Below are positions 1 through 10,275 of a stretch of 64,000 bases of DNA, one piece after another. Every line of letters begins with the position of its first letter. Position 1 is the first letter of the stretch. The stretch comes from Poa pratensis (Eukaryota; Streptophyta; Magnoliopsida; Poales; Poaceae). The stretch lies in NCBI GenBank assembly GCA_947311845.1, contig CAMZMU010000062.1, forward strand, positions 48,143,879 through 48,207,878, written 5' to 3'. The notes beneath the pieces were generated by a model. That model was not told the origin of the DNA and searched no databases. It saw nothing but the letters and a program-made list of their open reading frames with translations. A program made the translations under genes and the position numbers.

Positions 1-3000
1 GGTCTCGCGTCGGCAGCAGCGACGGCAACTCAGAATGCGACAAGCTGTCAAGAGCTTCGGGTGACTGCTGAGCGCATCATGAAAGTTCAGGAAGCAACCT
101 CTACCAAGGTGGCCTCAATCGAGACCCAAGTACAGAGCATTGGCTCTAGACTCACTTCATTGGAGGGCAAGATCACTGCAGTGTGGCAGCCACGCCCAGG
201 GCCAGATGGCCACCGTGAAGAAACTGAACACCAGGGCACAGCTACTGAGCGTGCTCTGGGCAATGGTGCGTTTCTACCCTCTCGTCATCAATTTGAGTCT
301 AGTCCTTCTAATTACAGAGGTGATAGAGATAGCAGCAACCGGGATTTTCGAATGCCGAAAACAAATTTTCCTAAGTTTGATGGCACACATCCTAAGCTGT
401 GGAAAGAGAAAGCTGAAAAATATTTTAACATGTTCAATGTACCTGAGGAGTACAAAGTGGTTATTCCACCATCCACTTCACTGGATCAGCTGCCCTGTGG
501 CTACAGACTTATGAAGCACAACATAATATTGAAAGTTGGGTTCAGTTATGCATTGTGGTCTGTCAGAAATTTGCAAAAGACTTGTATTACACTGATATGA
601 GCAAAGCGTTGGATATTAGGCAAACTGGAGATGTCGATAGCTATCACAAAGAATTTGAGCATCTTATGCATCAGTTACTTGCACATAATCATGCACTAGA
701 TGATACCTTCTTCGTAGCTAAGTTCATTAAGGGTTTGAGGAAGGAAATTAGTACTGCTATAATTCTCCACAAACCTAGAACGGTTGATGCGGCGATATCC
801 TTGGCTCTCTTACAGGAATCTCAATTACAATCTGGTTATACAAAGAAATATGAATATAAAAGGTGGCATAATCAGGCTGGTCCAGGTAAACTGGGAGCTC
901 ATCCAGGGGAAATAGTAACTGAAATTGCCAAACCAAATGCCCCAATCATGGCAGGCAAATTGGATAATCTGCGTGCTCAGAGGCGTGCTCGTGGTGAATG
1001 CTTTAAGTGTGGGGGTAAATTTGGTCCAACACACAAATGCCCTGATCAGATTCAGTTATCAGTGATAAATGAAATTTGGGAGGCATTGGAACTAGACAAG
1101 GACAATACTGTTAGTAAAGAAACTGATGACGCTGGTTCGGAAAGTAGTGAGTCTCAAACCGAACAAGTGAATTGCATTTCACTAGCAGCGGCTGAGGGAA
1201 CTGTTAGCAAAAAGACAATGCGTTTGCTGGGGCACATTGGCAAAACCCAAGTTCTGATCCTCATTGATTCAGGAAGCTCTGGAAACTTCATTAACAGTGC
1301 TTTAGTTACCAAATTGCAGCTACCGGTGCAACAGTTACCAATGGTTCAAGTAACAATTGCTGATGGAAGTAAAATGCCTAGTAAAGAAGGTATTTCTCGC
1401 TTACAGTGGGGTGTTCAAGACACAAAATTTGCAACTGATGTACGTGTTTTGCCAATCAAGTGTTATGATATCATATTGGGTATGGACTGGCTTGAATCTT
1501 GTAATGGAGGGAAAATGTTTGTGGATTGGACACGCAAGAAAATGAGATTTATCCATGAAGGGAAAAGGATAACATTGAGAGGCATTAACAGCAACAATTC
1601 ACATTGTCCGGCAATATCTTCAATGGAATTACATCAGTTAATTGAACAAGGTGCTGTGGCACAGTTGGTCACTCTGGCAGCTACTGAAATAGTGGGCACA
1701 ACAGAACAAACATCAGTGCCAGTGTTGGTCCAGCAAACCATCAAACAACATGCAGAGTTGTTCAAAGAACCTACTACCCTCCCACCCCAGCGTGAGTTTG
1801 ATCATCAGATCCCTCTTATCCCAGGTGCAGTACCAGTTCAGAAGCGACCATATCGCTATGCCCCAACACAGAAGGATGAACTTGAACAGCAAATAGCTGA
1901 TATGCTCAAACGAGGTGTCATACAACCAAGTTCCAGTCCCTATGCCTCTCCCGTGATTCTAGTCAGAAAGAAGGATGGCGGGTGGCGCATGTGTGTGGAT
2001 TATCGTTATCTGAATGCTTTAACAGTGAAAAACAAATATCCTTTGCCAATAGTGGATGAGTTACTTGATGAATTGTCAGGCTCAAAGTTTTTCACAAAAC
2101 TAGATCTGAGAAGTGGATATCATCAGATCCGTTTGGCGGAAGGTGAAGAATATAAAACTGCTTTTAAAACTCATCATGGCCATTGGGAGTTCAAAGTCAT
2201 GCCATTTGGCCTTACTAATGCGCCGGCAACATTTCAGACAGCTATGAATGTAATATTTCAGTCATTATTGCGCAAGGGAGTACTCATTTTTATGGATGAT
2301 ATTCTCATCTATACAGCAACTCTGGAGCAGCATCAGGACCTTTTAGTGCAAGTATTTAAACTGCTCTCTGACCATAAATTGTATGTCAAACAGTCCAAGT
2401 GTTCGTTTGCTCAACCAAACTTGAATACTTAGGTCACATCATAAGTGTTGCTGGTGTGGCAACTGATCCCAGCAAAATTCAGGCAATTGTGCAGTGGCCG
2501 ACACCCAAATCTGTGAAAGATGTGCGTTCTGTCCTGGGTTTCGCAGGGTACTATAGAAAGTTCATAGCTCAATATGGGATCATATGCAGACCACTGACAG
2601 AATTGTTAAAAAAAGGAGTACAGTTTGTCTGGACATCAGTTGCAAATGAAGCATTTCTTGCTCTTAAACAAGCACTAGTGAGTGCACCAGTCTTGGCACT
2701 GCCTGATTTTCAGCAACCATTTGATGTTCATACTGATGCTTCTGGTGTTGGCATTGGAGCCGTATTGTCTCAGAAAGGACATCCGATTGCATACCTCAGT
2801 AAAGCTCTTAGTAACAGATCACAAGCACTGTCAACCTATGAAAAAGAATGTTTGGCATTGATAATGGCAGTCGAAAAGTGGAAACAATATCTCCAACATA
2901 GGGAATTCACCATTTACACGGACCATAAAAGTTTGATTCATTTGGAAACTCAGCAGCTCACGAATACAATTCAGCACAAAGCCTTTTGCAAGCTTTTGGG

Positions 3001-4639
3001 TTTGCAATATCAAGTCAAATACAAACAGGGATCCTTGAATGCAGCAGCAGATGCTTTATCTCGTTGCCCTCCAAACCAGGAGTTATCTCCACTGTCAGTC
3101 AGTAAACCTAAATGGTTGGAAGTTGTAGTGGAAAGCTATCTAGCAGATCCTCAGGCAAAAGAAATTTTGACACGCTTGAGTATCTCAAACCCGGATTCCA
3201 ATGGGTTTTCTCTTCATGATGGAGTTATCAAATTCAAAAACAGAATTTGGTTGGGCAATCATACTGAAGCTAAGAAAGCAATCCTGCTAGCTTTACATGA
3301 TAGTGGTGTGGGAGGACATAGTGGTGTCACTGCTACGTACCACAAAATCAAAGCTCTGTTTTCATGGCCAAATATGAAGCAAGATGTGAAAACTTATGTG
3401 GCACACTGTGAAGTATGTCAACAAGCCAAACCAGAACATATGCGTAAACCAGGGTTACTTCAACCACTTCCCATTCCAACTAGAGCTTGGGAAATTGTGA
3501 GCTTAGATTTTGTTGAAGGTTTGCCGAAATCAAACAAGTATGACACAATCCTGGTTATCATTGATAAATATACAAAGTATGGGCACTTCATCCCTCTGTC
3601 ACATCCCTACAATGCTCTAGCAGTTGCACAACTTTATGTAAACTCTGTCTACAAACTTCATGGCTTGCCCAATATACTCATCTCTGACAGAGACAAGGTA
3701 TTTACTAGTGCTTTCTGGCAGCAACTGTTTAAATTGACTGACACGACTCTGAATATGAGTTCGAGCTATCATCCTCAGACGGACGGTCAAACAGAGCGCC
3801 TTAATCAATGTCTGGAGACATATTTGAGGTGTATGACTCAGGCTTGCCCTAGTAAATGGTCCAAATGGCTGCCCTTAGCGGAATTCTGGTATAATACAAC
3901 GTTTCATTCAGCTCTGGGTAAATCTCCATTTGAGGTGTTATATGGTTACACACCAAAGCATTTCGGGATCCAAGATGCTGCAGATAATACTGTTCCAGAT
4001 TTGGCAACATGGTTGACAGAGAGAGAGGAAATGCAGAAGTTGATCCAACAACATTTGCTGCGAGCTCAGCAACGTATGAAAAGCCAAGCGGACAAGAACA
4101 GGATTGAACGACAGTTTGCCGTGGGTGATAAGGTATACGTGAAACTTCAACCCTATGTGCAAATGTCGGTTGCAAAAAGATCAAACCAGAAGCTGAGCTA
4201 TAAGTTTTTCGGTCCATACACTATATTGCAACGTATTGGTGCGGTGGCTTATAAATTGGACTTACCAGCTGGAAGCAAAATTCATCCGGTGGTACATGTG
4301 TCTCTCCTGAAGCAGGCATTGCCAGCTAATACCATTGCTCAGCCAGATCTACCATCGCAGTGTACTATGATGGACTTGGAACCTGTTCCACTTCAGGTTC
4401 TGGACACAAAAGAAGTTCTAACAGGCACCACCAGTGTCACTCTTGTGCAGGTTCAGTGGGCAGGCTTGCCAAACTCATGGACCACTTGGGAAAACAAGAA
4501 CAGGTTGCTGGAAGACTACCCCAATGCACCTTCTTGGGGTCAAGAAGGCTCTAAAGGAGGAGGGAATGTGACGGCCACCACGACCGACACGTCTCGGACC
4601 GAGCCCAGTACCAGCCCAAAGAGAAGCCCAGAAGAGTGA
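1..4639 (+). pseudogene. Broken gypsy gag-pol polyprotein with chromodomain
   Basis: The polyprotein is spread over three frames. Gag is in frame 1 to about 465, then gag-protease-RT in frame 3 (to 2432), then RNase H-integrase-chromodomain in frame 2 (to 4639). Visible parts: CCHC knuckle CFKCGGKFGPTHKC (about 999-1040), protease LIDSGSS (about 1260), RT box FMDDIL (about 2288-2306), RNase H HTDASG and YTDHKSL, integrase HHCC (about 3297-3430) and D,D,E including SDRDKVF and TERLNQ (to about 3800), and a tail with WAGLPNSWTTWE, a chromodomain signature. The two frame breaks look like single-base indels near 465 and 2418. The protein tail runs into the LTR, as is common in this group. It cannot make the full polyprotein as it stands. 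Confidence 0.85.
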
Positions 4640-5425
4640 AGCACAGATGGACGGCCGCAGAAGATCCGGGGAGTGAAATGAGCCTGCCCTGTTCCTCTCA
4701 CGGGATATCGATGATCAATACGCCTGTGGCGTCTGTAACTAGGGCTGGACATAAAGCTCGATTTTCGTTAAGCTTATTGAACACTCGTCAGCTCGGCTCG
4801 TTTGAACTCGACTCGTTTTGTTAATGAACCGAGCTGACTTTGAATTTTAGCTCGCTAACACTAACGAGTTAAACAAACGAACTAACGAGTTTCACGAACA
4901 ACTCGTTAAGCTCGCCAATATTTCCTGCATAGCCTCGGTGATGCTTGATGTCGATGTTTCACGAAGAATTTTAGCTCGCCGTCGATGTTTCACGAAGAAT
5001 TTTAGCTCGCTGATCGATGTTTCATTGTTCAAGTACTTCTATATAAGTTAATATGTTATATTTTACTCATGTCCGGGTGATGCTTGATGCATTTTAAGTA
5101 GTTGACTATTTTAATACATCTCCTTAACGAGTTTAACGATCTGTTCGTGAGGCTCGCGAACAGATAACGAACCGAGCCGATCTTTGAATTTAGCTCGTTA
5201 TCCTTAGTGAGCTTAATGATCCGAGCCTTAACGATCACGAACTATAACGAGCCGAGCCTTAACGATCCGAGCAGCTCGTTAGTCCAGCCCTATCTGTAAC
5301 CTTCCTCCCTCTCCTCTGCTTCTTCCTCCCCAAAACTCTAGACTCTCTTGTATCAGATCCTCGAATCTGAGTGTATCCGACGAATTCTATCTATTTGGTG
5401 TGCTGCCATTAGAAGGATCGTAACA
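4567..5425 (+). repeat. 3' LTR of the chromovirus, interrupted by a hAT MITE
   Basis: It begins TGTGAC after the purine tract and ends GTAACA, a short imperfect inverted repeat with TG/CA tips. The end of the pol reading frame overlaps its first 70 bases. Its 5' partner is outside the window, so the borders cannot be confirmed by LTR comparison. Confidence 0.6.
4740..5292. mobile_element. Non-autonomous hAT-type MITE, 553 bp
   Basis: Terminal inverted repeats TAGGGCTGGAC (4740-4750) and GTCCAGCCCTA (5282-5292) are perfect over 11 bases. The flanks carry the same 8 bases, TCTGTAAC, at 4732-4739 and 5293-5300. An 8-bp duplication with TAGGGCTG-type ends is the hAT signature. It has no transposase frame. 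The inside is crowded with short GCTCGTTAA-like motifs in both directions and holds a tandem repeat of about 30 bp (4948-5010). Confidence 0.85.
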
Positions 5426-5905
5426 GTGAACTAATTGCCTGGGAGATTTCTTCAAATAATATACAGTACTGTAGGAAGAAAGCAATTGTCTGGGAGAGGG
5501 GAAAAAAGTGCTTTGGCCGGGTCGTTCACGGTTCACGCTCTCGTTCGATCGTGTCCACTCCTTTTCGCGGGTAACTTTCTCTGGACGACGCAACCTTTCC
5601 GCCGGCCCCAAGTGGCGGACAAAACAACGTTTCACCGGCCCAGATCGCCGTCGATGACGCGGGGGACGTTCCGGTCACGGATCGCGACGTCTTTGTTTTC
5701 ACCTCCTGAAAGGCAAAGCAGATGCCTAGCACTTGATCTATCGAATGGAATATGCGTGGTAAATCTGTGGTTTTGGTGGTGATTATAATTACTAGCTTGT
5801 GACATATCTATCCATTCATGAATAGTATCCGCATAAATCTGTACCGTTAAACCTTTAAGCTCTCTCAGGCCTCGAGAGTAGACTTTATAATCCTGCACGT
5901 CAAAC
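5426..5905. other. Flanking DNA without a recognised feature
   Basis: Moderately GC-rich stretch between the chromovirus and the next repeat. The short open frames on both strands have no recognisable domain and look like chance. I see nothing supportable here. Confidence 0.4.
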
Positions 5906-5948
5906 CGTGGGCCTCAATTTCAAAAAAAAAAAAAAAACGTGGGCCTCA
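5906..5948 (+). repeat. Oligo(A) insertion between 11-bp direct repeats
   Basis: CGTGGGCCTCA occurs at 5906-5916 and again at 5938-5948. Between them lie only ATTTC and a run of about 16 A. This is what a retroposition event looks like when almost nothing but the poly(A) tail was copied in. Confidence 0.5.
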
Positions 5949-5969
5949 CAAAACAATGGTACTAGTAGT

Positions 5970-6724
5970 TTACAACTTTTCCTGATAACCAAATGGGTTG
6001 TTCACGAACATTTCTTGTAAATAGTAGGGGTCAACTACCACGATTTCGGGTGTATCCTCCATTTTGATTTGGTACGCCATATGGAGCGCAACAAGGTGGA
6101 CCATGGATGGGTGGAGCGGGAGGATATGGAACATTCTGAAGATATCATCAAATCTCACAAAGAGCAGGTCTGCGCCATCTTCTGTGACAAAGCCCAACCG
6201 TTTTGGTACATTTGCAATAAAAACTGGGTATGTTGGATTTTCTTGCTCGAGAAGTCTCGTCTCCATAACAAGAACAAGCTCATGTAGATCCAACAAATGT
6301 CCAGACAACTTTTCGACCAAATCCGTCGGCAGGATCGATTTACCCAAGTGATGCGTCGTATGCCAGTTCTTGATGGGTATCCTGTCCACAAACCGGAAAT
6401 CAGTCCCCTGCTCCGGCCGGCTGTTGGAGTCGTCCAACTTTTGTTTCTTGTATCTTTTCCGTGCCTTCTTAGGATTGTTCACCGGCGCATCTTCTGGCGT
6501 ATCATGATTTTGCACAATAGGCATCAAATTGGTGATAGAGTTGCCGTAGCCGTAGCCGATCATGGGGGAGGCCCTACTTGGCCTCCATTCATCCAAGTCC
6601 GAACGAACTCACAGACGGTAGGAAACATGGATTTGAAGGTGCTTGTGAGTTCGTTCTCGATGAACGCCTGCATCGGATCCTCGCCTCCTATCTGAGAACC
6701 CCCGGCCTCGTCGTTGTCAGCCAT
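5970..6724 (-). pseudogene. Broken gene of unknown family, possibly transposon-derived
   Basis: On the minus strand an ATG at 6724 opens a frame beginning MADNDEAGGSQIGG, which stops at 6560-6562. An overlapping frame is open to the stop at 5970-5972 (208 codons) and reads as its natural continuation, so a frameshift near 6560-6595 is likely; a very small intron is the alternative. The second part has a lysine/arginine-rich patch (KKARKRYKKQK) and a C-terminal stretch with RFDDIFRMFHILPLHPSM and IVVVDPYYLQEMF. That kind of sequence recurs in grass genomes in proteins of transposon type, but I cannot assign a family. No catalytic motif is evident. Confidence 0.5.
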
Positions 6725-7116
6725 GTTCACACTAACGAGAAAAGTCGAACTTGGTATAACAGGGAAAATTCACTTAATTAAGTACTAAGATACCTATGAG
6801 TCTTAGTTTGCCGGAATGTCCGTCACGGCAAGTGTAGGCACTCAAATATGTCTTTTTTTAGAAAAGGTCATGCGAAAATTCATGAATTTTTTTGGCATGA
6901 CCTTTGTTAAAATTAGGACATATGGAGTAGCCGAATTTGCCGGAACGGAAGCTAATCAATGTTCCGACAATCTCAAGCGACTCAAGGGTACCTGCAAACA
7001 TTTTATATTCATCACAAATGTCGATCGCATTCCGACATCATAACCACCACCACAATTGTATCACACCACAACCATCACATTCATCAAAAATCCATCATAG
7101 TCACCACAAATAATCA
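6725..7116. other. Intergenic, nothing recognised
   Basis: AT-rich sequence with simple CAC/CAT-rich tracts around 7040-7100. It has no coding frame with a domain, no inverted repeats and no RNA gene that I can see. Confidence 0.4.
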
Positions 7117-7357
7117 GGAGGGTGGTTGTACCCCACCTAGGGTTTAAATCTTAGTTTGATGTTAGTGTTTCTCATTAAAGACGGATTATTCTTCAGTGAG
7201 AGGCGACGCTTTTGTCGATGGCGAATCGCATGTTGTGACTTCGTCAATTACAAGACCCGATCGCCGACTCAGGTTCTCAGAGTCGGAGGTGCTCATAGGG
7301 GTGAGTGTATGCTCGTGTATATGATCTGCGTCAATTCTATGTTTTTCGCAAAAAAAA
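7117..7357 (+). mobile_element. 5'-truncated Au-type SINE
   Basis: This stretch follows the full-length copy at 28716-29013 closely from its B-box region onward. Shared blocks include GTGTTTCTCATT, GACTTCGTCAAT, CAAGACCCGAT and GCTCATAGGGGTGAGTGTAT. It ends in a short A run (about 7350-7357). The A-box part is missing and I see no target duplication, so it is an old or rearranged copy. Confidence 0.75.
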
Positions 7358-7547
7358 TCTCTTTTAACTGAAAATTACATTTGACTCGGCCCACGGACGG
7401 ACACAAAACAAGCCAGTCGTCGGCGCGTAACGGAGCAAATGAGGAAGCTTCCGGCCAAGCCCTCTCCACCGTCGCCCACAGAAAATCCAGCCCACACCAG
7501 TGGTCTCCTCCCCATTGGCCACGGCTGTCACGCAAGGAAAAAACCAA

Positions 7548-7634
7548 GCCGACCAGTCGCCATCCCCCCACCCACCGTACACGTCTTCGGCTCGATCGGC
7601 GCCAGTGCACCACCCACTCGCCTCCGCCTATAAA
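7548..7634 (+). promoter_or_regulatory. Core promoter of the ERD15-like gene: DRE/CRT core and TATA box
   Basis: GCCGAC (7548-7553) matches the DRE/CRT core RCCGAC bound by CBF/DREB factors. TATAAA (7629-7634) lies about 75 bp downstream, inside GC-rich DNA typical of grass promoters, about 290 bp before the start codon. The TATA call is fairly safe by position. The DRE is only a six-base match. Confidence 0.5.
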
Positions 7635-7924
7635 CACCGGAGCTCCCCCACCCCGGCACGGGCACCCACCGCACCCCACCCTCCGTCTCCTCTCCTCTCC
7701 ACCCACGGGAAAAGATTTCTCATTTCATTTCCCCACGGACCGCCCGCCCGCCCGCCCCGATCATCAGAAAAGAAAGGTAAACAAGAACGCCAGACTCAAC
7801 CTCCGATCGATCGATCTCCGGATTCGGGGAAACGATTGCGTGACGAGCCCGAGCTGATCATCGCCTTTCTTGCTTTGCGCGGTTGTGTTTGTACGCGAGC
7901 AGTGAGCGGACCAGCAGCAGGAGG

Positions 7925-8492
7925 ATGATGAGCACGATGGCGATGTCGGCGCTGAATCCGGACGCGCCCATGTTCATCCCGGCGGCGTTCCGGCGGGTGG
8001 AGGACTACTCGCCCGAGTGGTGGGAGCTCGTCAAGACCACCGCGTGGTTCAGGGACCACTGGTTCCACCAGCACCAGCTCTACGAGGACCTCGCCGACCA
8101 GGACGTCGACGACCTCGCGGCGCTCCTGCCCGACGACTCCGTCGACCTGCTCGACGCCGACGACCTCTTCTACTCTCCCCCCTCGCCACAGCAGGCCCAG
8201 GCCGACCTCTTCCACCACTACAAACCAGCCGGTACGTACGGTACATCGTATCTCCTCCTCACCGGAGGGACATAGCAGCAGCGGGGAGCTAACCTTTGGA
8301 TCGCTCTGAACTGCAGGGTTCGGTGGCGACATGGACGCGGTGCTCAAGACGCTGAGCCTCAACTCCCCGAGGGGCGGCGGCCCGGTCGCCGCACCAGCCT
8401 GGTCGCCGAGGCACGTCGAGAAGCCGCCGCAGCACGTCAACGCCAGGGGCGGCGGCGGCGGCGCCCGGCGTGCCATCCACCAGCCTCGCTAG
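7925..8492 (+). CDS. ERD15: ERD15/CID1-like PAM2-motif protein (2 exons)
   Basis: Exons 7925-8231 and 8317-8492 give a 160-aa protein, close to Arabidopsis ERD15 in length. The intron has a GTACGT donor and a CTGCAG acceptor. Near the N terminus is a PAM2 motif, LNPDAPMFIPAAF, which in this family binds the MLLE domain of poly(A)-binding protein. The family's acidic block EDYSPEWWELV follows directly. The middle is rich in Asp and Leu and the C-terminal exon in Gly and Pro. ATG at 7925 is the first in frame; 7928 is also possible. ERD15 proteins are small acidic stress-induced proteins that modulate abscisic-acid responses and bind PABP, so the likely role is in mRNA regulation under stress. 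Family assignment is strong; the exact role in this plant is inferred. Confidence 0.9.
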
Positions 8493-8840
8493 AGCTAAAC
8501 TGCCCAAGGCCTCTGCTGCTGCAGCTGCTGTGTAGTGTAACCTTCAGTTCAGTTCAGTCTAGACGGCCTCTGCTTCTGTGTATACAGCTAAAAAAATTAA
8601 GGGAAACAAAAACTGCAGGTTCCCTGCTAGCTAGTGCTTTCCCTCCCTTGTAGCTTCTCTCCTCCTGTTCAGAAACGCGTCTGAAGAAAAATCAAAAAAT
8701 CCTGTGTAATCTAATCGATCTGCCCTTGTTGATGTTGGATATGAGATGCCTCTTCTCAAGTGCTTCTCTCTTTGCCTTGCTGGTTCGTTTTTTTGGTGAT
8801 TCTTCATCATTTGTGATTGAATGATGGTGGGGAACATGTT

Positions 8841-9057
8841 CGATTTGGCCTGCAAGAGCTTAAAATGGAAGCGCTTGACCAAGAAGGTATCTGAGAGAAG
8901 ATCGCGTCTGATTTGGCTATCGATCAATCAAGAGTTTAGTATAGAAGCGACTGACCAAGAAGTGTCCGACAGAGATCACTCTATGATTTGGCCAAGCTCA
9001 AAATGGAAGTGATTGATCAACAAGGTAGTATCCGACAGATATCACTGTGTCTGTGCA
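8841..9057 (+). repeat. Three degenerate tandem copies of about 70 bp
   Basis: Each copy starts near GATTTGGC (8841, 8910 and 8985) and carries a shared pattern: GAAG then TGACCAA(G/C)AAG then a (A/G)ACAGAGATCAC-like block. The copies differ at many positions. They lie 350 bp downstream of the ERD15-like stop codon, perhaps in or near its 3' UTR. Confidence 0.55.
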
Positions 9058-10275
9058 TAAAGGGGAAGAAATAGCAGTTGGAGGGGTCACACTTATTTAG
9101 CAAGATCTCGCTATGTAAGGTTTAACAGGTAGAGGCCGACACGAGGCCGCTTTAGATTGGTTTCTGCAGTCGGGAAGGGTCTACAATCTGCAGATATCTC
9201 AAATACAGAGTTCTGCTCCACATGCCTCTTTGAAACAAGGGTCTGCAATCCTGCTATTTTGCGACAATTTAAGTCGCAACAAGGGTGCATAGGGTTTCTG
9301 AAGTGGAAACCAATGCGCGGTAGTGAGGAGAACACTGATCGCCATGAGAATGCAGTGTTCTTCCTATGGCCTGCAAAGAAATTTGGTTCATACGTCAGTC
9401 AAGCTTACTGTAAGCACAAAAGTCAAGCACAGCTATCTCTAGCTATTGAAAACGCAAGTGATACGTTTGAATGGGGTAGTGGTCTGCACGTATGGAGAAG
9501 AAATTCAGCAAGTTTGCTGTTCAAAGTATTCGATGGAAGTCAATAGGAGACTGAATCTTGGCTGCTTTACAATACCAATAGGGAACAATAAACTAGAAAT
9601 CTACGACCATCAATTTTGGAAATAATTTGTTCAGGTGCATGTTACGAGGAAATAGCAGCTGCATTTTATTAGTAGGGTGCATGAGGTCATACCTGCAGAA
9701 GAAATGCCAAATATTAGAAACGAAAGAGGCTATCATATCAGCTCACATCAGAGTTGGATATGACCTCATGACAACGAAGTTCTGCAGAACTGGCCAATCA
9801 TTCATGCACAAATCATAGCTAACTTTGCCTAGAAGACCTGATAACTCGCTATCCTGGAAGACATGGCACATGGTCACACCCATCCAATCAGTAGCCAGCA
9901 TCTCTGTGTGTGCCAACCCAAGAGGCGCCATCACTTTCGCCACTTTCAATTAGGTTGCCTAAAATGCGGGGAAAAAAGTTTACACATCACATCGTCATAA
10001 CACGAATCACAAGCTGAATAGCAACTCATGGTTACTTTGCTGGTCATACCAAGATGAGCAGTTGCATTTTACAGGACCTCAAAAATGGGCTGAACGGGAA
10101 AGCCCCCCTCACTATGTAATCAGACATATAAATAGAGTCAGCCAACCAGGGTACTTAACACACATGATTCTGCGGTCTCACGGCAGCTACATTAATAGGA
10201 CGATTGTTAGACAGCATAACTCACTGTTCCAGCAATAAAAAATAGGGCTAATCAACCGCGTGGGTAATCCCAGAC
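9058..10275. other. Intergenic, including probable UBP24 3' UTR
   Basis: This lies between two genes whose 3' ends face each other. A 129-codon frame on the plus strand (9157-9546) begins at TTG, has no recognisable domain and is probably chance. The UBP24-like transcript, reading leftward, probably ends here. I see no other gene. Confidence 0.4.

Larger units (their letters stand above)
1..5425 (+). mobile_element. Ty3/gypsy chromovirus (Reina-like), left part outside window
   Basis: Domains run in gypsy order: gag with zinc knuckle, protease, reverse transcriptase, RNase H, integrase, then a chromodomain-like tail. The gag frame is already open at base 1, so the 5' LTR lies upstream. A purine tract (4553-4565) precedes TGTGACGG, taken as the 3' LTR start; the LTR is taken to end at TAACA (5425). 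With the nested insert and its duplication removed the LTR is about 300 bp, which fits the short-LTR Reina group. Lineage is from family knowledge, not from an alignment. Confidence 0.85.

Noticed and set aside
7381..7928. Plus-strand frames of 142-158 codons upstream of the ERD15-like gene
   Set aside because: They overlap the TATA box and 5' UTR, are Pro/Ser-rich and start at non-ATG codons or out of context.
9157..9546. 129-codon frame between the ERD15-like gene and UBP24
   Set aside because: It starts with TTG, has no ATG nearby and no recognisable domain; average composition for chance.
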